A stretch of 64,000 nucleotides of DNA from Corylus avellana (GCF_901000735.1 NC_081543.1:9717921-9781920); one strand, 5' to 3'; shown: positions 46,077 through 59,080, counted from the stretch's first letter. Notes: generated by a model from the sequence alone, not told the origin. Made by a program: numbers and translations.

Positions 46077-46413
46077 AATCAAAAAATCAAAATAGTGTTT
46101 TTAAATTTTTACCAAACAAACCAATTTTTAGGTGGCACAACATTTTATGTACTATTTATTTTTTTATTTTTAACTCTTTAAGGCAATTATATAGAGGCTA
46201 TAAGTATGATAATACGGTGTGTAGAGACTTTGACTCCTTGAAGAAGCCCATTTATAACTTAGAATATGGGATGCTAAATTGTACTTGAAAGCCCATCAAG
46301 GCCCATTAATAAAACATTGAGTAATATCTTGGGCTCCATGCTTGTCCAACCCCTCCAACCCCAAGAGGGGGTGATTCTGGGCATCCCATTTTGGCAAAAG
46401 TTTTAGATTTATG

Positions 46414-46650
46414 GCATGTTTAGGATTGCATTTACGAGGCCTAAAAATACTTTTAACACTCAAAAAGTTCATTTGAAGAAAAAAGTACTTGTTTGGTAAA
46501 AAAAATTAAATGCGCTTTTAAGGATCTAAAAATCCTAAAAATGCCCAAAACGCACTTTTAGCAAAAGCTTAAAAATGAAGTTTTTGCTTAAAAGCTTTTT
46601 TTTTTTTTTACTTAAAAGCTCTATTTCTCAAAAGCAATCCCAAACAGACT
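46414..46650. mobile_element. Foldback MITE, same family as 45,570
   Basis: Starts GCATGTTTAGGATTGC and ends with the inverted GCAATCCCAAACAGAC. The interior matches the 45,570 copy (ACACTCAAAAAGTTCATTTG). More diverged at its termini. Confidence 0.6.
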
Positions 46651-47474
46651 CTTAAAATCTTCGTAAACTCGGGTTTTAAATTGACCAAATTGAAGAAAAG
46701 AAAAAAAACGGAATCTAAAAAGAAAAATTAGAAAAAATACAAGGGCGTTCTAAAATATTTTCACTTATTTAAATTTGTAGAGAAAGTCATAAGATATAAA
46801 AATAAATAATCCATTAATTATAAAAATCATACATGATTTGTTATAAACACAAGGATAGTGATTTTTAGTTATTATATGTTCATAAATAATTTTAAAAATA
46901 ATTAACTAATAATTATCATGGATGTACGACAAAGTGTATAGACTATGATGATATTTACTTTATATAAAAATGAATAAATCAACAGGCAATTTTCATCTCA
47001 GTTGTCTTGTATGATAGTTATATAATAGTTTATCAAATAATATTATTTTTACGAGAAATCATCATTGGTGGTAAGTAGTTTTAAATTAGGTACATTGTTG
47101 ATTGTTCTCTTTATTTTGTCAAACAATTGCGTAAATAACAAACATTGCTTAGTCGTGTTGATGTCTCTTTGAATTTTTAAAACTGTTTATTATGAATATA
47201 TTTTATTTTGACCCTACTTTTTTTTTATTTAAAAAAAAAAAAAAGGTTTTTTAGTGGGTTGTTTCGTCGAATTATTGCCAAAATTAATAGGGATTATGAC
47301 TTCTGAACTTGATGAACGGATGTGATTCCATCACAATAAATTATCGGACTAAAATGAGTCAAAAGATTTTGGGTAATATTAATCATGCCATCTTCTACAC
47401 TCACCTTTTGTCATCTTTCACAAAGGAATTTCCATGTGACATGATTCGTGAGTACCTTGTCCAAATCTTTATTC

Positions 47475-47750
47475 AGGCATGGAATTTATATACGAGGGAC
47501 ACTGTACGAGATTTATTTGTCAGAGTCGGTAGTTAGACAGTCTAAGATTTATTTAGACATGTAGCTCACATAAGGTGTTTTTGACACCCCCAAATTGCTA
47601 ACAATTTAGATATCTTTCTTTCAGGTATGAAATTTATATTTGAGAGATTCACCTGTTTAAGTAAGTGGCCAGACAGTCTAAAATTTATTTAGACAGATAA
47701 GTCTCATAAGGTCTTTAGCATGCCCAACTTGCTGACAATTTAGATAAGTA
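47475..47750 (+). repeat. Diverged ~130 bp direct repeat pair
   Basis: Two neighbouring segments share AGACAGTCTAA, ATTTATTTAGACA, CTCA..AAGGT and GCTGACAATTTAGATA-type blocks (about 47,475-47,612 and 47,620-47,750). They look like an old tandem duplication. Noncoding. Confidence 0.55.
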
Positions 47751-50147
47751 ATTGTTGTAAATCATTATCCTCTTAAGAGATGTTGCCAAAACCATTCAAA
47801 TTAAGAACTATTTAACAACTATAAGAATGGGTTCTTTCAACGCTAGTTCCAGCTAAGTTTCACAAACTCATGTCTATTATTTGATAATAAGGACAGCCAA
47901 TTCTTAGGCGACAATTATCATTACAAGATTACCGAATCGTCAATAATATTCACGAGCAAATTCTTATAGGAAAATCGCAAATACTAATGACTAGGTCTTA
48001 CACGAAATCTTTCTTATTATTTGTTTAAATTACTAACAATTCAAATATCCGAAGCTTGTCAAAACCATTGAAAGAACTATTTAACAAGTGGCTCAACAAG
48101 TGGCTCAAGTGGGTCTAGAGCCATAAATGAGTTGAAAAAAATAACTCCATCAAAGCACTTTCAAAAGGCCATAAAGTCTTCGTGACCGTTTCCTCTCTTA
48201 AGTCATGACAAAAGGATTTGGCTTCTCTTTGTTATATGTATTAATACAATGACGACCTTTAGAAACAAAGTTGTATTTTATATATGATTTGGAATAATAT
48301 TCAATAATTAATTTTGTTCTGAACATAAGGTTTTTAATGCATCAATATGCATTTTGTAGGAGTTTGGAATTGATTCTAGAGAGAAAATTTGACGGAAGTC
48401 AAGAAATCAATTTTTTTGGGAAAACTATATTTATTCCTTCGGATTAACAATCTATATTGGCAATGTCACTTAACTTATTATTAGGATTGCAATGTCTCAC
48501 TTTCTATATTGGCAATGTCTCTTAACTTATTATTAGGATTGCAATGTCTCACTTTCATTAGAAATTTGTGTTAAATCATAACCGGAAGGGTTTCCTTAAT
48601 ATCGTTATCACAAATGTACAAGTCTTTGTGACCGTTTCCTCTTATGGGTCGTGTCAAAAGTGTTTGCTTCTCTTTGTTGTGATACAATGACAACCTCTCT
48701 GTATTTCACGAAAATTAATTTTAAAGTTTAGTGGGTTGAAATCAACTATCAATAAAAGAGACTCTTTTAGAGGAGACTACTTAAATTCTAATATGATCGA
48801 AGTTTCTTATAAAATTAAGACTCTTTTAGAGATGACGGTTTAATAAGGCTGTACTCTAACGCGTGTTTGACTATGATTAAAGCTTCTAGAGCCTATTTAC
48901 AGGATTCAAAAGTCCAAATTTGAGGGGAGAAGCCTTAGGAACGAGATTAGAATAGTTTAAGACTTCTTTAAACTTTAGAGCTTTTATTAGATTTGATTCG
49001 ACTCACCAAATTATTTTTTCGCGACAATCCTTTACTTCATAGCATTATTGAATGAGAAATGTTTCTTTACATTTTGGGGTCTATACTGTGTACAATTCTG
49101 TTAAGTTGGCATACACCATCCACCCTAAATTAAAAAAGGACAAAAAATACTAATGGTTGATGGAATATGCCAACTCAGCAGAAATGTACAGACGAGATGG
49201 ATGTCAGAATGCCAAAAAAAAAAAAAAACATTTTTCTTATTAAATTGCAACATTTGTTTCTATAAATTATCTTTCGCCCAAAAAAAAAAATCAGAAAAAT
49301 TATACAATTATGATGTTAAATAGTCATCCAATTATATGCTGGAATCACGTAAGATCTTATTAAGATTATTACCAATGTTAACATCTCTTTCAAAAAATTT
49401 AAATAATATGACATCATATACACCGTTAAATGTATTAGCTTCAAAATCTGAAATCTGACCATAAGACGACTATTCACTTTTCAAAGGGTGATTAGTAGTT
49501 ATCCGTTTGATTTTGAATAAGCACAATAAGTGGTGTGGAGTGAGTCTAATTCACGTCGTCGTTTGACAGTTTACACAACAATAATTGAGAGTCTTCAATT
49601 AGAAGTCATGGCTAATTAAGGCAGCCTAGTCAACTCATAATACAAAATAGCTGTCAAAATAGATTATATTAAAAGTCAAAGACGACCGTTATCTTAAATG
49701 TTATCCATACGCGCGACAACATTAAATGTTATCTTAAATGCGCCTCTTCCAACTGTCGCCACTATTATTTGCTTGGTCAGACAAAGATAGACGAATTCCT
49801 TAACAATTAATCTGAAAATGATTTGTTGAGATTTGAAAAAATCAATTAATTAATTTATATATCCTAAAAAATTCTAGCCTTTTGATCATAATTGGAGTAT
49901 ATCTGGACGACTATAAAAAATTGCGCATGGCGGTGGGGAAATTGAAGAATCTTAATCCTGAATGCAATCTAATTTAAATAAACATATAATTAATCATATT
50001 CATATTATGTCTACCACCATCCAACCTCCACCTTCTCTGCATACTGTTTGCTAACATTTTTTTTTTTTTTTTTAACTTAAAAAAGTTAAAATGTTAATAA
50101 ATAATTTATCTTGGGGCAAATCACCCTTGGCCACCGCAGATTTTATG

Positions 50148-50593
50148 TGTTAAAGTCCTGATTAAATAATTAAATTTATCTCTTTTTATTAGCTTAAATT
50201 TTTAGGATAAATGATAATTTAACATGGTATCAGAGTCAAAAGTATTAGGTTTGAATTCTAACTCCGTCAATTCACTCTAATTTAAATTAAATATTTCACT
50301 GAGCCCACACATGAGATGGAGTGTTAGAGAGTTAATTAAATTATTAAATTTATTTATTCCTATCAGCTTAAGCTTTTGGGATAAATGGTGATTTAACATG
50401 ATATCAGAATAAAAGGTCTTGAGTTTAAACTCTGACTCTGTCATTTTAATTAAATATATCACGTGTTTGGCCTATCTATTAAAATGAAGTTTGAACTTAT
50501 ACATGAAAGGAGTGTTAAATGATTAATTAAATAATTAAATTTATCTCTTCCTATCAACAAAAGCTTTTAGAATAAATAGTGCGCAATTTAACA
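50148..50593 (+). mobile_element. Tandem TRIM/SMART array (block R)
   Basis: LTRs at 50,148-50,224, 50,322-50,398 and 50,513-50,593, matching those at 2672-3117 with almost no change. The primer-binding motif TGGTATCAGAGTC follows the first. Confidence 0.75.
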
Positions 50594-50594
50594 T

Positions 50595-51558
50595 GGGGTG
50601 AAAGTTTAAAACCTTTAACTGCACTAATTGCTAACTGCTTTTAAAAGCAGTTAGCAGTTATTGGGTTTTTGAAAACCGCTAACCATATTATATATATATA
50701 TATATGGGGTGAAAGTTTAAAACCTTTAACCGCACTAATTACTAACTGCTTCTAAAAGTGGTTAGCGGTTATTGAGTTTTTGAAAACCGCTAACCACCTT
50801 TTAAAAATATATATATATATAGGGAGAGGGTGAGTGATTGACGAGAGGGAGGGTCGGGCAAGACAGAGAGGGGTGGGAGCGTATAAAATCTTTGCATAAT
50901 CTACACTCCATTCCCTACGTAATTCTTGAAAGAGAAGATTGTTATGCTTCTCTTTGGAAGAAAATAAATTACGATCGTTTGGGTCTCCATTTAGCAAGAA
51001 CACTTTAGAAGGAAGTATGGAAGTTTACAGTGCAGAGTTCTTGATGGTGGATACTGGAGAGAGTTGTGAGGGTTTTAAACAAAGCATTTGATTTGTTTGA
51101 GAAAAAAAAAAGTTTGTCCATTTAGGTGGAAAGAATGAACAATTCGTTTGAGCCAGTGGCTCGTCCTCAGTACAATCTGCAGAGCAGAATTCTCCCTAGT
51201 TTTCCCACAAAACTAATTGTCCCACATTGCTCAGTTAAAGCAAGCACTCAACATTTATTATCTATAAATAGGATGGGTTAGCCGGAAGCAAACGCACAAC
51301 TTGGTGCAAGCCCATGCGCAATCTAGCTGGCTTTTTAGCCCAACTTGAGAACTCGTGAGTTCACGCTTGCTTAAGGAACTTCCCTTGGTGACTCTAGCTA
51401 AGCCTAATTTTTTTTTTTAAAAAAATTGGTTAATTGCTAACCGGGCAGTTAACCGCCTAGCTATTAGTGGATGTGGTTAGTAAATTTTACTAACCGTCTA
51501 AGCGGTTGCGGATAGCGGTTTTAGCCACTAACCGCTAACCGCAACCGCCTTTTCACCC
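50595..51558. mobile_element. Non-autonomous hAT-like element (block R)
   Basis: Counterpart of 3119-4080 with the same ends and TAACAT flanks (50,589-50,594 and 51,559-51,564). The USE-like/TATA-like pair is kept at 51,219-51,229 and 51,263-51,269 with the same 33 bp spacing. Confidence 0.6.
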
Positions 51559-51919
51559 TAACATCCAGTCCCTACCAAATTTAAAAAATGTTACAAAATT
51601 TTGATAATTTCTTCTAAATTTTAAGTATTTTTATGAAATGAACCTCTAAAATTACTTTCTAAACACCAACAGTAACTATTACTAAACATCTTTTTTCGTC
51701 AACAGGTTTAGTGTTCATGTATTTTTTTTTTTTTTAATCTTTTATTTTTCCACCCTCTTGGGCCCTTGGCCCTAGTTTGGGTTATTTTCTGACACCCAAA
51801 CGATATTGAATTAATTGAGAATGCCATGGAATTCAAAGTTTTTCAGTCAACTTGAAAGTTGGAAGCATGTGCTTTATATAATTTTCAACAAAAACGACAT
51901 TTCAAAGTTGGAGGGTGGG

Positions 51920-52432
51920 TGTTACAATCCTAGTGTCTTATATGAGTTAAGATTAATCTTAACCATTTGTATATAATTTTTTAAATACCGTTTTCTTCCA
52001 AACTGATTTTTAATTGTGAGTTTTACCTAAAGTTTGTATAATTTAGTATCAAAGCTAGTCACCACGTCAAGTATGGGATTAGACGCAATTCATTGAGTAT
52101 GGGATTGACTAAATTGCGACTTTGTGATCGAGTCACGGAGGAGGCGATTTATAGGTCGGATTAAAATGTCTTGGTACCATATATGAACATAGTATTAAGT
52201 CATTGAATACTGATAGATGAATGAAGTTGCCAAAAACAGAGATGTCTATCATTGGATTAGTATCGATAGAGTGAACCACCGTGGACGTTAACTATAGAAC
52301 GTGGTAAAGTATTACGATTCTAGTGTCCCATATGGGTTAAGTACAATCTTAACTATATATATATATAAACTGTTGGGCACCATTCCCTTATAGGCCCATT
52401 TTTTAAGGGTAAATTATACCTAAAATTTATAT
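51920..52432 (+). mobile_element. Small TRIM-like element (block R)
   Basis: Counterpart of 4441-4953: degenerate terminal repeats at 51,920 and about 52,310, with a decayed primer-binding site between. Confidence 0.6.
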
Positions 52433-52813
52433 CATTTCTCTTAGCAAAAACGACATTATCTCTTAACATGTGAGAATGTGTATAGCTTTTTTGTTTTTTT
52501 TTTTCAATTATTTTGAATCTGGTTTTCAATCTTAAACTTCGGGTGTGTCATGTACAACTTCAATCCCCATTAAGCTTTTGTCAAAGGATATAATATGGAG
52601 ACACTGGAGAGTGATGAAAACTTTACGTATCATGCAACTGATTATTATTATTATTATGCTTCCTAAACCCAACTGATGATGCACAAACATAATCGATTAT
52701 ACGTAAACAAGAATCTCAGTTTTGAGAAAGAAAAAATTACTTATATTCACTTTAAAAACAGAAAAGAAAACCCAAAAGGAATTTGACAACTGATCGACCA
52801 GAAATCAAAACAC

Positions 52814-53794
52814 TCATACAACCATAAGCTGTGTAAAACCAAACGGCGGGTGAGGGGACAACGGAGACAACGGAGGAACGCTGAAAACGCCTTTAACATC
52901 ACACTCCCACACCGACGTCCAACTCGACGGCGTCAACGGTATATCCCTCGTGCAACTAGAACTAGCTGTGTTTTGGTGGGACTCCGTCGACCTCTCCTTC
53001 TTCACCACCACCGTCTCCTCGGCTGCTTCCTCCTCCTCACGACGCCGTTTTCTCTCGCCAGACGCGGCCTTCGTTTCTAACTTCCCGGCTTCGAGTGGGA
53101 AGTTGAGGATGGCTTTTGAGCCGCGGAGCTTGAACGCGGCTCTGTCGTAAGCCTTGGCGGCTTCGATAGCCGTGTCGAAGGTCCCCAGCCACACGCGCGA
53201 GCCGCGACGGTTGGGGTCTCGAATCTCCGCCGCGTACTTGCCCCACGGCCTTTGTCGGACCCCTCTGTAGTGCTTTTTCAATTCAACACTTGGGTTTTCC
53301 TGTACGGGCAGCGACAGTTCGGGTTGGGCATTCAGGTTCCCAAATTGGATCCACTCTGTTTTGCTTTTGCCCGGGAGCGAGATCTTCAGCGCCGGTTTCC
53401 GATTCGTTGGAGACCCAGACTCGAATTCGAAGGAACAACTGCTGTTGGGTTGGGTTTGGGGAGCTCTGAGATCCACCAACGAAGATTTCGCTTCAGATTC
53501 GAAGCACCCGTCGGTCGATTGCGAGGTTGAGGTGAGGGATTTGGGCGTAGTGAGGTCGATTATTTCTGGGTTCGCTTGGAATTGGAAGAAATCGGTGTCG
53601 AAGGTGAAGTCAAAGAAGTCGTCGGAGCTGAAAGGGTCTGGGATTGCCATGGAAGAGCCGGAGCTCGAAGCTTGGGAACCGACAGAGTCGGACAGAGATT
53701 GAGACACAAAACTACCCACTGGAGAGGCCTCACCGAGCAAGTGAAGCTTAATAAGCTCTAATGCGGAGGAAACTCCTTCGAATGGGGTCGCCAT
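52814..53794 (-). CDS. ERF5: Ethylene-responsive transcription factor, ERF5/ERF6-like (copy 4)
   Basis: 326 residues, protein identical to copy 1; I see one synonymous base difference in the coding region (53,222 versus 5743). The start is MATPFEG. The AP2 domain is at about 175-233, with basic RKRRR at 248-252 and Ser-Pro sites S310 and S313. Upstream the frame stays open to 54,061 because a 41 bp deletion in the leader joined it to upstream sequence. The extra ~89 residues are leader and promoter DNA, have no counterpart in the other copies and lie across the TATA box, so they are very unlikely to be translated. Divergent partner of copy 5. Confidence 0.95.
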   Translation of the reverse strand: MATPFEGVSSALELIKLHLLGEASPVGSFVSQSLSDSVGSQASSSGSSMAIPDPFSSDDFFDFTFDTDFFQFQANPEIIDLTTPKSLTSTSQSTDGCFESEAKSSLVDLRAPQTQPNSSCSFEFESGSPTNRKPALKISLPGKSKTEWIQFGNLNAQPELSLPVQENPSVELKKHYRGVRQRPWGKYAAEIRDPNRRGSRVWLGTFDTAIEAAKAYDRAAFKLRGSKAILNFPLEAGKLETKAASGERKRRREEEEAAEETVVVKKERSTESHQNTASSSCTRDIPLTPSSWTSVWECDVKGVFSVPPLSPLSPHPPFGFTQLMVV

Positions 53795-53874
53795 GGATAA
53801 CAACAGAGCCTCAGAATTCAGAAAAGCTATGAAAATGTTGTGAAAGGATGGGAGTGGAAGAGGCAGTGGAAAGA

Positions 53875-53882
53875 TATATATA
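53875..53882 (-). promoter_or_regulatory. TATA box of ERF copy 4
   Basis: TATATATA read on the minus strand, only about 80 bp upstream of the start codon because of the 41 bp leader deletion; about 120 bp in copy 1. The predicted 5' leader is roughly 50 nt. Confidence 0.6.
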
Positions 53883-54451
53883 GAGAGATCGAAGAGGGAT
53901 TTGAATTTCAGAATGTCAAAAAGAAGAAAAGACTTGGTTTCACACCACCTTCGACGTTGCAAGCAGGAAACGTCGTCTAGAAAGAAACTTTGCTTCCCTG
54001 GATGTAAGGAGTAGGTGTACAATATTTTTATCACCCTCCGATTGTCTTTGTTGGAAGTCAAACTTCGGCATCATGGACGGCTGGTATTGGGGGGATCTGT
54101 TCTCTCTTGTTGTTTCTATTTGAAGCTTTTGTTCATATGCCGGATGAAATGGATATACACTAAAAAAACATTTTGTCTTAAACAATTAATACTAAAATAA
54201 TACGTTGTGGTTGAGAAAAGAGCCAAAGAAGGGCTTAAGATTTGGTCATGGCTAATTAATTTAACAACATTTCCTTAATTAATTTTTATTTCTAAGCACC
54301 TCTTCTTTTATGATTGACGCCATTGTCAAAAGAGTGTAGAAATATTGTCCTTTACGTGCAAGCAAATGAAGGATTGATTCAAGAAGGTGACTTTGTTATC
54401 ATCATCAATAGTGACATTATTGTTCTAGAATAACATTAGAATCGTTTCACT

Positions 54452-55182
54452 TAGGGCTGCCAATTTTGACACGACCCGATAACCCGACACGAATACGATA
54501 CGAAATTAGCGGGTTTGGGTCATAAACGGGTCGACCCGTTTATGAGTATCTGGCGGGTCATGTCACGGTTCGACCTGCGGGTGACCCGCCAAACCCGTTT
54601 ACCTTTTTTATTTTTATTTTATTTTTATTATTATATATATATAAACTTTTAGCCTACAAGAAAAACCAAAAAAGTAAAAAACGCATAGTCTCCTCCAGAT
54701 ATTTTTAACTTTTAGCCTACAAGAAAAACCAAAAAAGTGAAAAACGCTCCTCCAGATCCAGATCGACTTCCAGGCACCTCCAGAGTCCAGACCCTCTTGC
54801 CGTCTTGCGAGAGTGAAGAGTCCAGACTCCAGATCCAGATTTTCAGAGTCCAGTCCCCGATCGGCCTCACTCCTCAGTCCTCACGCAACCACGCCCACGC
54901 CACCGCCGCTCCTCTTTCTTTCTCCAACCTTTTCCATTTTTCCTTTCTTTCTCCACTGCCGCTCTCTCTCTCTTCGCTCACTGCTGCTCTCCCCCTCTCT
55001 CTTCTGCGCCGCTGACATCGCATTGTCCAGGCTCCCTCCAGCAAAGCAAAGCAACAGAGCTTTTGAAACGGGTCTCACGGGTCGTGTCGGGTGACCCGTG
55101 AAAAAACCCGTGTCGAGTCGTGTCAAAGGGTCTGACCCGTTTATTAAACGGGTCGACCCGCGGACCTATTTTGCCACCCCTA
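54452..55182. mobile_element. Non-autonomous hAT element private to block R
   Basis: Starts TAGGGCTGCCAATTTTGAC and ends TTTTGCCACCCCTA, with 8-bp flanks GTTTCACT (54,444-54,451) and GTTTCCCT (55,183-55,190), one mismatch. Block L has the empty target at 7141-7148. Subterminal ACCCG/CGGGTC repeats and a CT-rich interior match the element at 57,898. The interior has an open frame of about 90 codons rich in Ser, Pro and Leu, which is a compositional effect. Confidence 0.9.
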
Positions 55183-55249
55183 GTTTCCCTAATGCTTTTT
55201 TGGAAAAGAATTTTTTTTTTTTTTTTTTAATACTCGGTTCGCATTTTTG

Positions 55250-55292
<43 letters not shown>

Positions 55293-56208
55293 AACCAAAA
55301 AACAAAAAACATCATCTAAAAAGTTTTATCAAACGAGCTCATTGTTGTTTTTTATTATTATTGTTTATGGAATGTGAAGTCTGAGTACAAAGGCCTGCAA
55401 TGACTTTTAAAACTGCTTTTTAGGGAAAAGTTCAACAAGAGAAAGAAAGTGTTAGAAGGGTTCATAGTTGGATTCGGTGAGGCTACGATGATGCAATGAA
55501 GATGGGTATTTTGGCAGGGTTTAGCTAGGGGTCAGATTACCCCACATGAGCTCTTTTATATAGGCTAATGCCCTCTTATGGTTTGGGGACTCTCGCCAAG
55601 AGTTTGTTAACTCACGGTCATAGGTGAGGTCAAGAATTCTCAGTTGCTCTGTTTAAATAACCCATGTGTCACTCACTAACATATGCTGGTTAAAGAGGTC
55701 AAAAGTTGAAACGAGCTACATGGCGTTTAATATTTCTTATTAACCGCTCCTCTTAAAAATTAAAAAGCAAACTCGTCAACGTTAAAACTAAAAAGGACGC
55801 CACGATTTTTGGGGCTTGAAAATCAATGACAACATTAGATATTGAGACCAAAATAACTTTTTTTTCTTAATACATGCTATTTCTCCATCTTTCATCCATT
55901 TTTTTAAAAAACCTATCATTGAATCTGTTTTCTTATATGTACGTTTCTACTTATTCAATGGTTGATTTTTCAAAAAATAAAATAAAATGGTGGAAATTGA
56001 TGAGAATTGGACAAATGGACGAGAAGAGACAAAAATAGGTTCACATTAAACAACAATGAGTAAAGAGAGTAAAGAAAAACTTCGAAAAAAAATACAAACG
56101 AAAATATGTAGCAAATTGATTTATTTTCAAATTTATTATTAAATAATTAAATTATCTAGGTAAACTTTTATATTTAGATTGCGCTTTTAAATTAATTATT
56201 GGTTGATG

Positions 56209-56262
<54 letters not shown>

Positions 56263-56329
56263 TTTTTACATTTACATATTTTAATTGTAAGAAGTATATA
56301 ATTGTAATTGCTTGATATTAAGAACAAAA

Positions 56330-56810
56330 AAAATGATCATATTAGCCCCAATTAAATTATAAACAAACTCATATCGAATAAATAAATCCATATTTAAGAA
56401 GAAAAAAGTTTAATTACCAAATTCGAAGAACATATTTTACCATAATGTGAACAAAAATCTTAACTCCGCTACTATTCAACTGTGAAGTTGAAGCAATTGG
56501 AACCTCTTCCGCATAACTCAGAGGAACTAGTGTTGACCTTCTGCATAATTGTTGATGAGGATAAGTTTGAAGTTGCTGTGTTGCTTCCTTAATATGTTTG
56601 TCTTTAAAGATAATGTCACTGTTGATGATGATAAGGAAGTAACACAGCAAGTTCAAACTTTTTGGGAGGGATAATGTCTTTCTGTAACTTTCCATAGATC
56701 ATAACGATAATGTCACTGTTGATGATGATAACATCAGTACTTAATTTAATTTAATCACCTTGAATCAATCCTTCATTTGCTTGCACGTAAATGACAACAC
56801 TTCTAGAATG
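56330..56810 (+). repeat. Direct repeat with foldback (block R)
   Basis: Counterpart of 8290-8770, including the inverted ~28 bp arms near 56,562 and 56,634. Its direct partner is at 59,985-60,460. Confidence 0.65.
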
Positions 56811-57897
56811 TTTTTGACATGGCTCCGAAATGGATCGATGTGGATGGTGTTGTGGTGGTGCTCGTGCTGGGTACGCGACCAATCAATTTTCTGCTTTGTG
56901 GGACCGCACGTCCTTTCCTAGCCGCCGGCTCTCATTTCTTCTTTTTTGAGACATTTCCTTCTTCGCTTGATCTGCAAATGCCTTGATTGTCTCTTCCGCA
57001 TTGATGAATTCTTCGGCCTTTGCTATGAGCTCTTTTAGATGTTGGGGTGGTCTGTGGGCTACCTCCACCTTGAATGGACTATGGGGCCATATCCCTCCCA
57101 GGAGGGCTTGGAGGACCACCTTCTCATCTAGGTTGTCGATGGCGAGTTTTTCTTGGTTAAACCGTACCATGTAGCTTTTCAACGACTCATTTACTTCCTG
57201 TTTCATAGTTAGCAAGTAGGTCGCTGGCCAACGTCGCCAGCAGCTTTCAATGAAATGTGACAGAAAACCCTTACCCAATTCAGCAAAGGTCCCAATTGAA
57301 TGGGGAGGTAGGCTACCAAACGCCCACCATAGGATTGCGTCTGATGAAGTTTGTAAAGCCATGTGAGCCCGGTAAGTCTCCAAATGATTCGATCGAACTA
57401 CGGCAGTCGAAATCTGGAGGGTAGGTTTGCTTCGGCCACTTTCTTGATGAAAGGTAAGTCCTTTCTGCGGAAGCCCTTGAAAATGTGTGTGAGCCATTCA
57501 GTTGCTGCGCCATGTCCTCCAATTTGGCTTGGAATGCATCCATTCTCGCGTCAGTCAAGCCGCTTTCTCCATTGAGATCAAACGGCCCTTCTGGTCCGTG
57601 GGGTTGTTTGTGATGATTTTCTTCGTCTGACGAATCTTTCTGCTTATGTTGATTCTCAAAGCTCTGTTGCAGCAGGAGCTCCATTATTTCTGATATATGC
57701 TCCAGTTGAGATTCCAATGTCCCTAGGCGTACATTGGTTGGTAGGTGTGACCAAAAGGTCGGCGGTATCACAGGTGGTTCTTTTGTCTCATGGTCATTCG
57801 TGTTGTGTTGGTTAAGATTCTTAGGTTTGTGTGCAGGGATAATGTGATCATTCGTCATGTTGTGAGGGTTTCTGAGATGGCCTTGGGATCTCGTGGC
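56811..57897 (-). pseudogene. Ty3/gypsy gag remnant (block R)
   Basis: Counterpart of 8774-9852. Here the middle and C-terminal gag parts are in one frame (56,883-57,497, 204 codons) because of a small sequence difference near 57,226-57,230; in block L they are in different frames. The N-terminal part (57,313-57,942) remains in another frame. No other retrotransposon genes are attached. Confidence 0.8.
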
Positions 57898-59080
57898 TAG
57901 GGCCGGCAATTTTGACACGACCCGCGAACTCAACACGAACACGACACGAAGTTTACAGGTATTGGGTTTGGGATTACCGGGTTCGGGTCTTAATCGGGTC
58001 TACCCGATTAAGACACAGTTATTTTCGTGTCTGGCGGGTCTACCTGGCGGGTCGACCGGGTGACCCGCCGGGTAGACCCACCAAACCCATTTATTTTTAT
58101 TTTTTATTTAAAAAAAAAAAACCTAAAGATTAAAGTAAACTGTAAGTCTGCAAAGAGTAAATAAGCCCTAAAATTCTAAATCNNNNNNNNNNNNNNNNNN
58201 NNNNNNNNNNNNNNNNNNNNNNNNNNNNNNNNNNNNNNNNNNNNNNNNNNNNNNNNNNNNNNNNNNNNNNNNNNNNNNNNNNNNNNNNNNNNNNNNNNNN
58301 NNNNNNNNNNNNNNNNNNNNNNNNNNNNNNNNNNNNNNNNNNNNNNNNNNNNNNNNNNNNNNNNNNNNNNNNNNNNNNNNNNNNNNNNNNNNNNNNNNNN
58401 NNNNNNNNNNNNNNNNNNNNNNNNNNNNNNNNNNNNNNNNNNNNNNNNNNNNNNNNNNNNNNNNNNNNNNNNNNNNNNNNNNNNNNNNNNNNNNNNNNNN
58501 NNNNNNNNNNNNNNNNNNNNNNNNNNNNNNNNNNNNNNNNNNNNNNNNNNNNNNNNNNNNNNNNNNNNNNNNNNNNNNNNNNNNNNNNNNNNNNNNNNNN
58601 NNNNNNNNNNNNNNNNNNNNNNNNNNNNNNNNNNNNNNNNNNNNNNNNNNNNNNNNNNNNNNNNNNNNNNNNNNNNNNNNNNNNNNNNNNNNNNNNNNNN
58701 NNNNNNNNNNNNNNNNNTCTCTCTCATCTCTCATCTCTTCCAATGGTATTGGTAATTTGGTATATTATTAATTTATTATTAATATTACATTATTTTTTCC
58801 ATTTTTCATCAAGGATTTTTTTAACGGGTCGGGTCGTATGACCTATTTAGACACGGGTCGTGTCGGGTCATGTTGGATCGTGTCTACCCAATATGACCCG
58901 GTAATTTTAAACAGGTTAAGCGAGTCGTGTCGGGTTACCCGGATATTTTTCGTGTTATAATCGTGTCAGACCCGCTAACCCGTTTAGCTAAACAAGTCAT
59001 GTTCGTGTCTAGGGTAACAGGGTCGCGGGTCTTAACGGGTCGTAATCGGGTCTACCCGATTACCCGTTTTGCCAGCCCTA
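57898..59080. mobile_element. Non-autonomous hAT element (block R)
   Basis: TAGGGCCGGCAATTTTGAC to TTTTGCCAGCCCTA with perfect 8-bp flanks CTCGTGGC (57,890-57,897 and 59,081-59,088). Same insertion as 9853-10,841; its ends are less mutated. The interior is broken by 535 N. Confidence 0.9.
58183..58717. other. Assembly gap (535 N) in CT-rich interior
   Basis: Same position inside the hAT element as the gap at 10,243-10,483. The right edge is a TCTCTCTC repeat. Confidence 0.95.

Larger units (their letters stand above)
43604..48297. other. Single-copy noncoding region with small repeats
   Basis: This is the only long stretch not duplicated inside the window. It is AT-rich. Small frames at 44,299, 45,158, 45,171 and 47,309 show no domain, no splice-coherent structure and no recognisable similarity; I do not call them genes. 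It holds a decayed TRIM (44,828-45,020), a (TA)n tract, two foldback MITEs and a direct-repeat pair. Confidence 0.6.

Noticed and set aside
52814..54061. 415-residue version of ERF copy 4
   Set aside because: The extra N-terminus is leader and promoter DNA brought into frame by a 41 bp deletion; it includes the TATA region and has no counterpart in the other four copies.
54737..55094. Ser/Pro/Leu-rich frames of 92-93 codons inside the hAT-type element
   Set aside because: CT-rich interior of a non-autonomous element; no domain and two overlapping frames.
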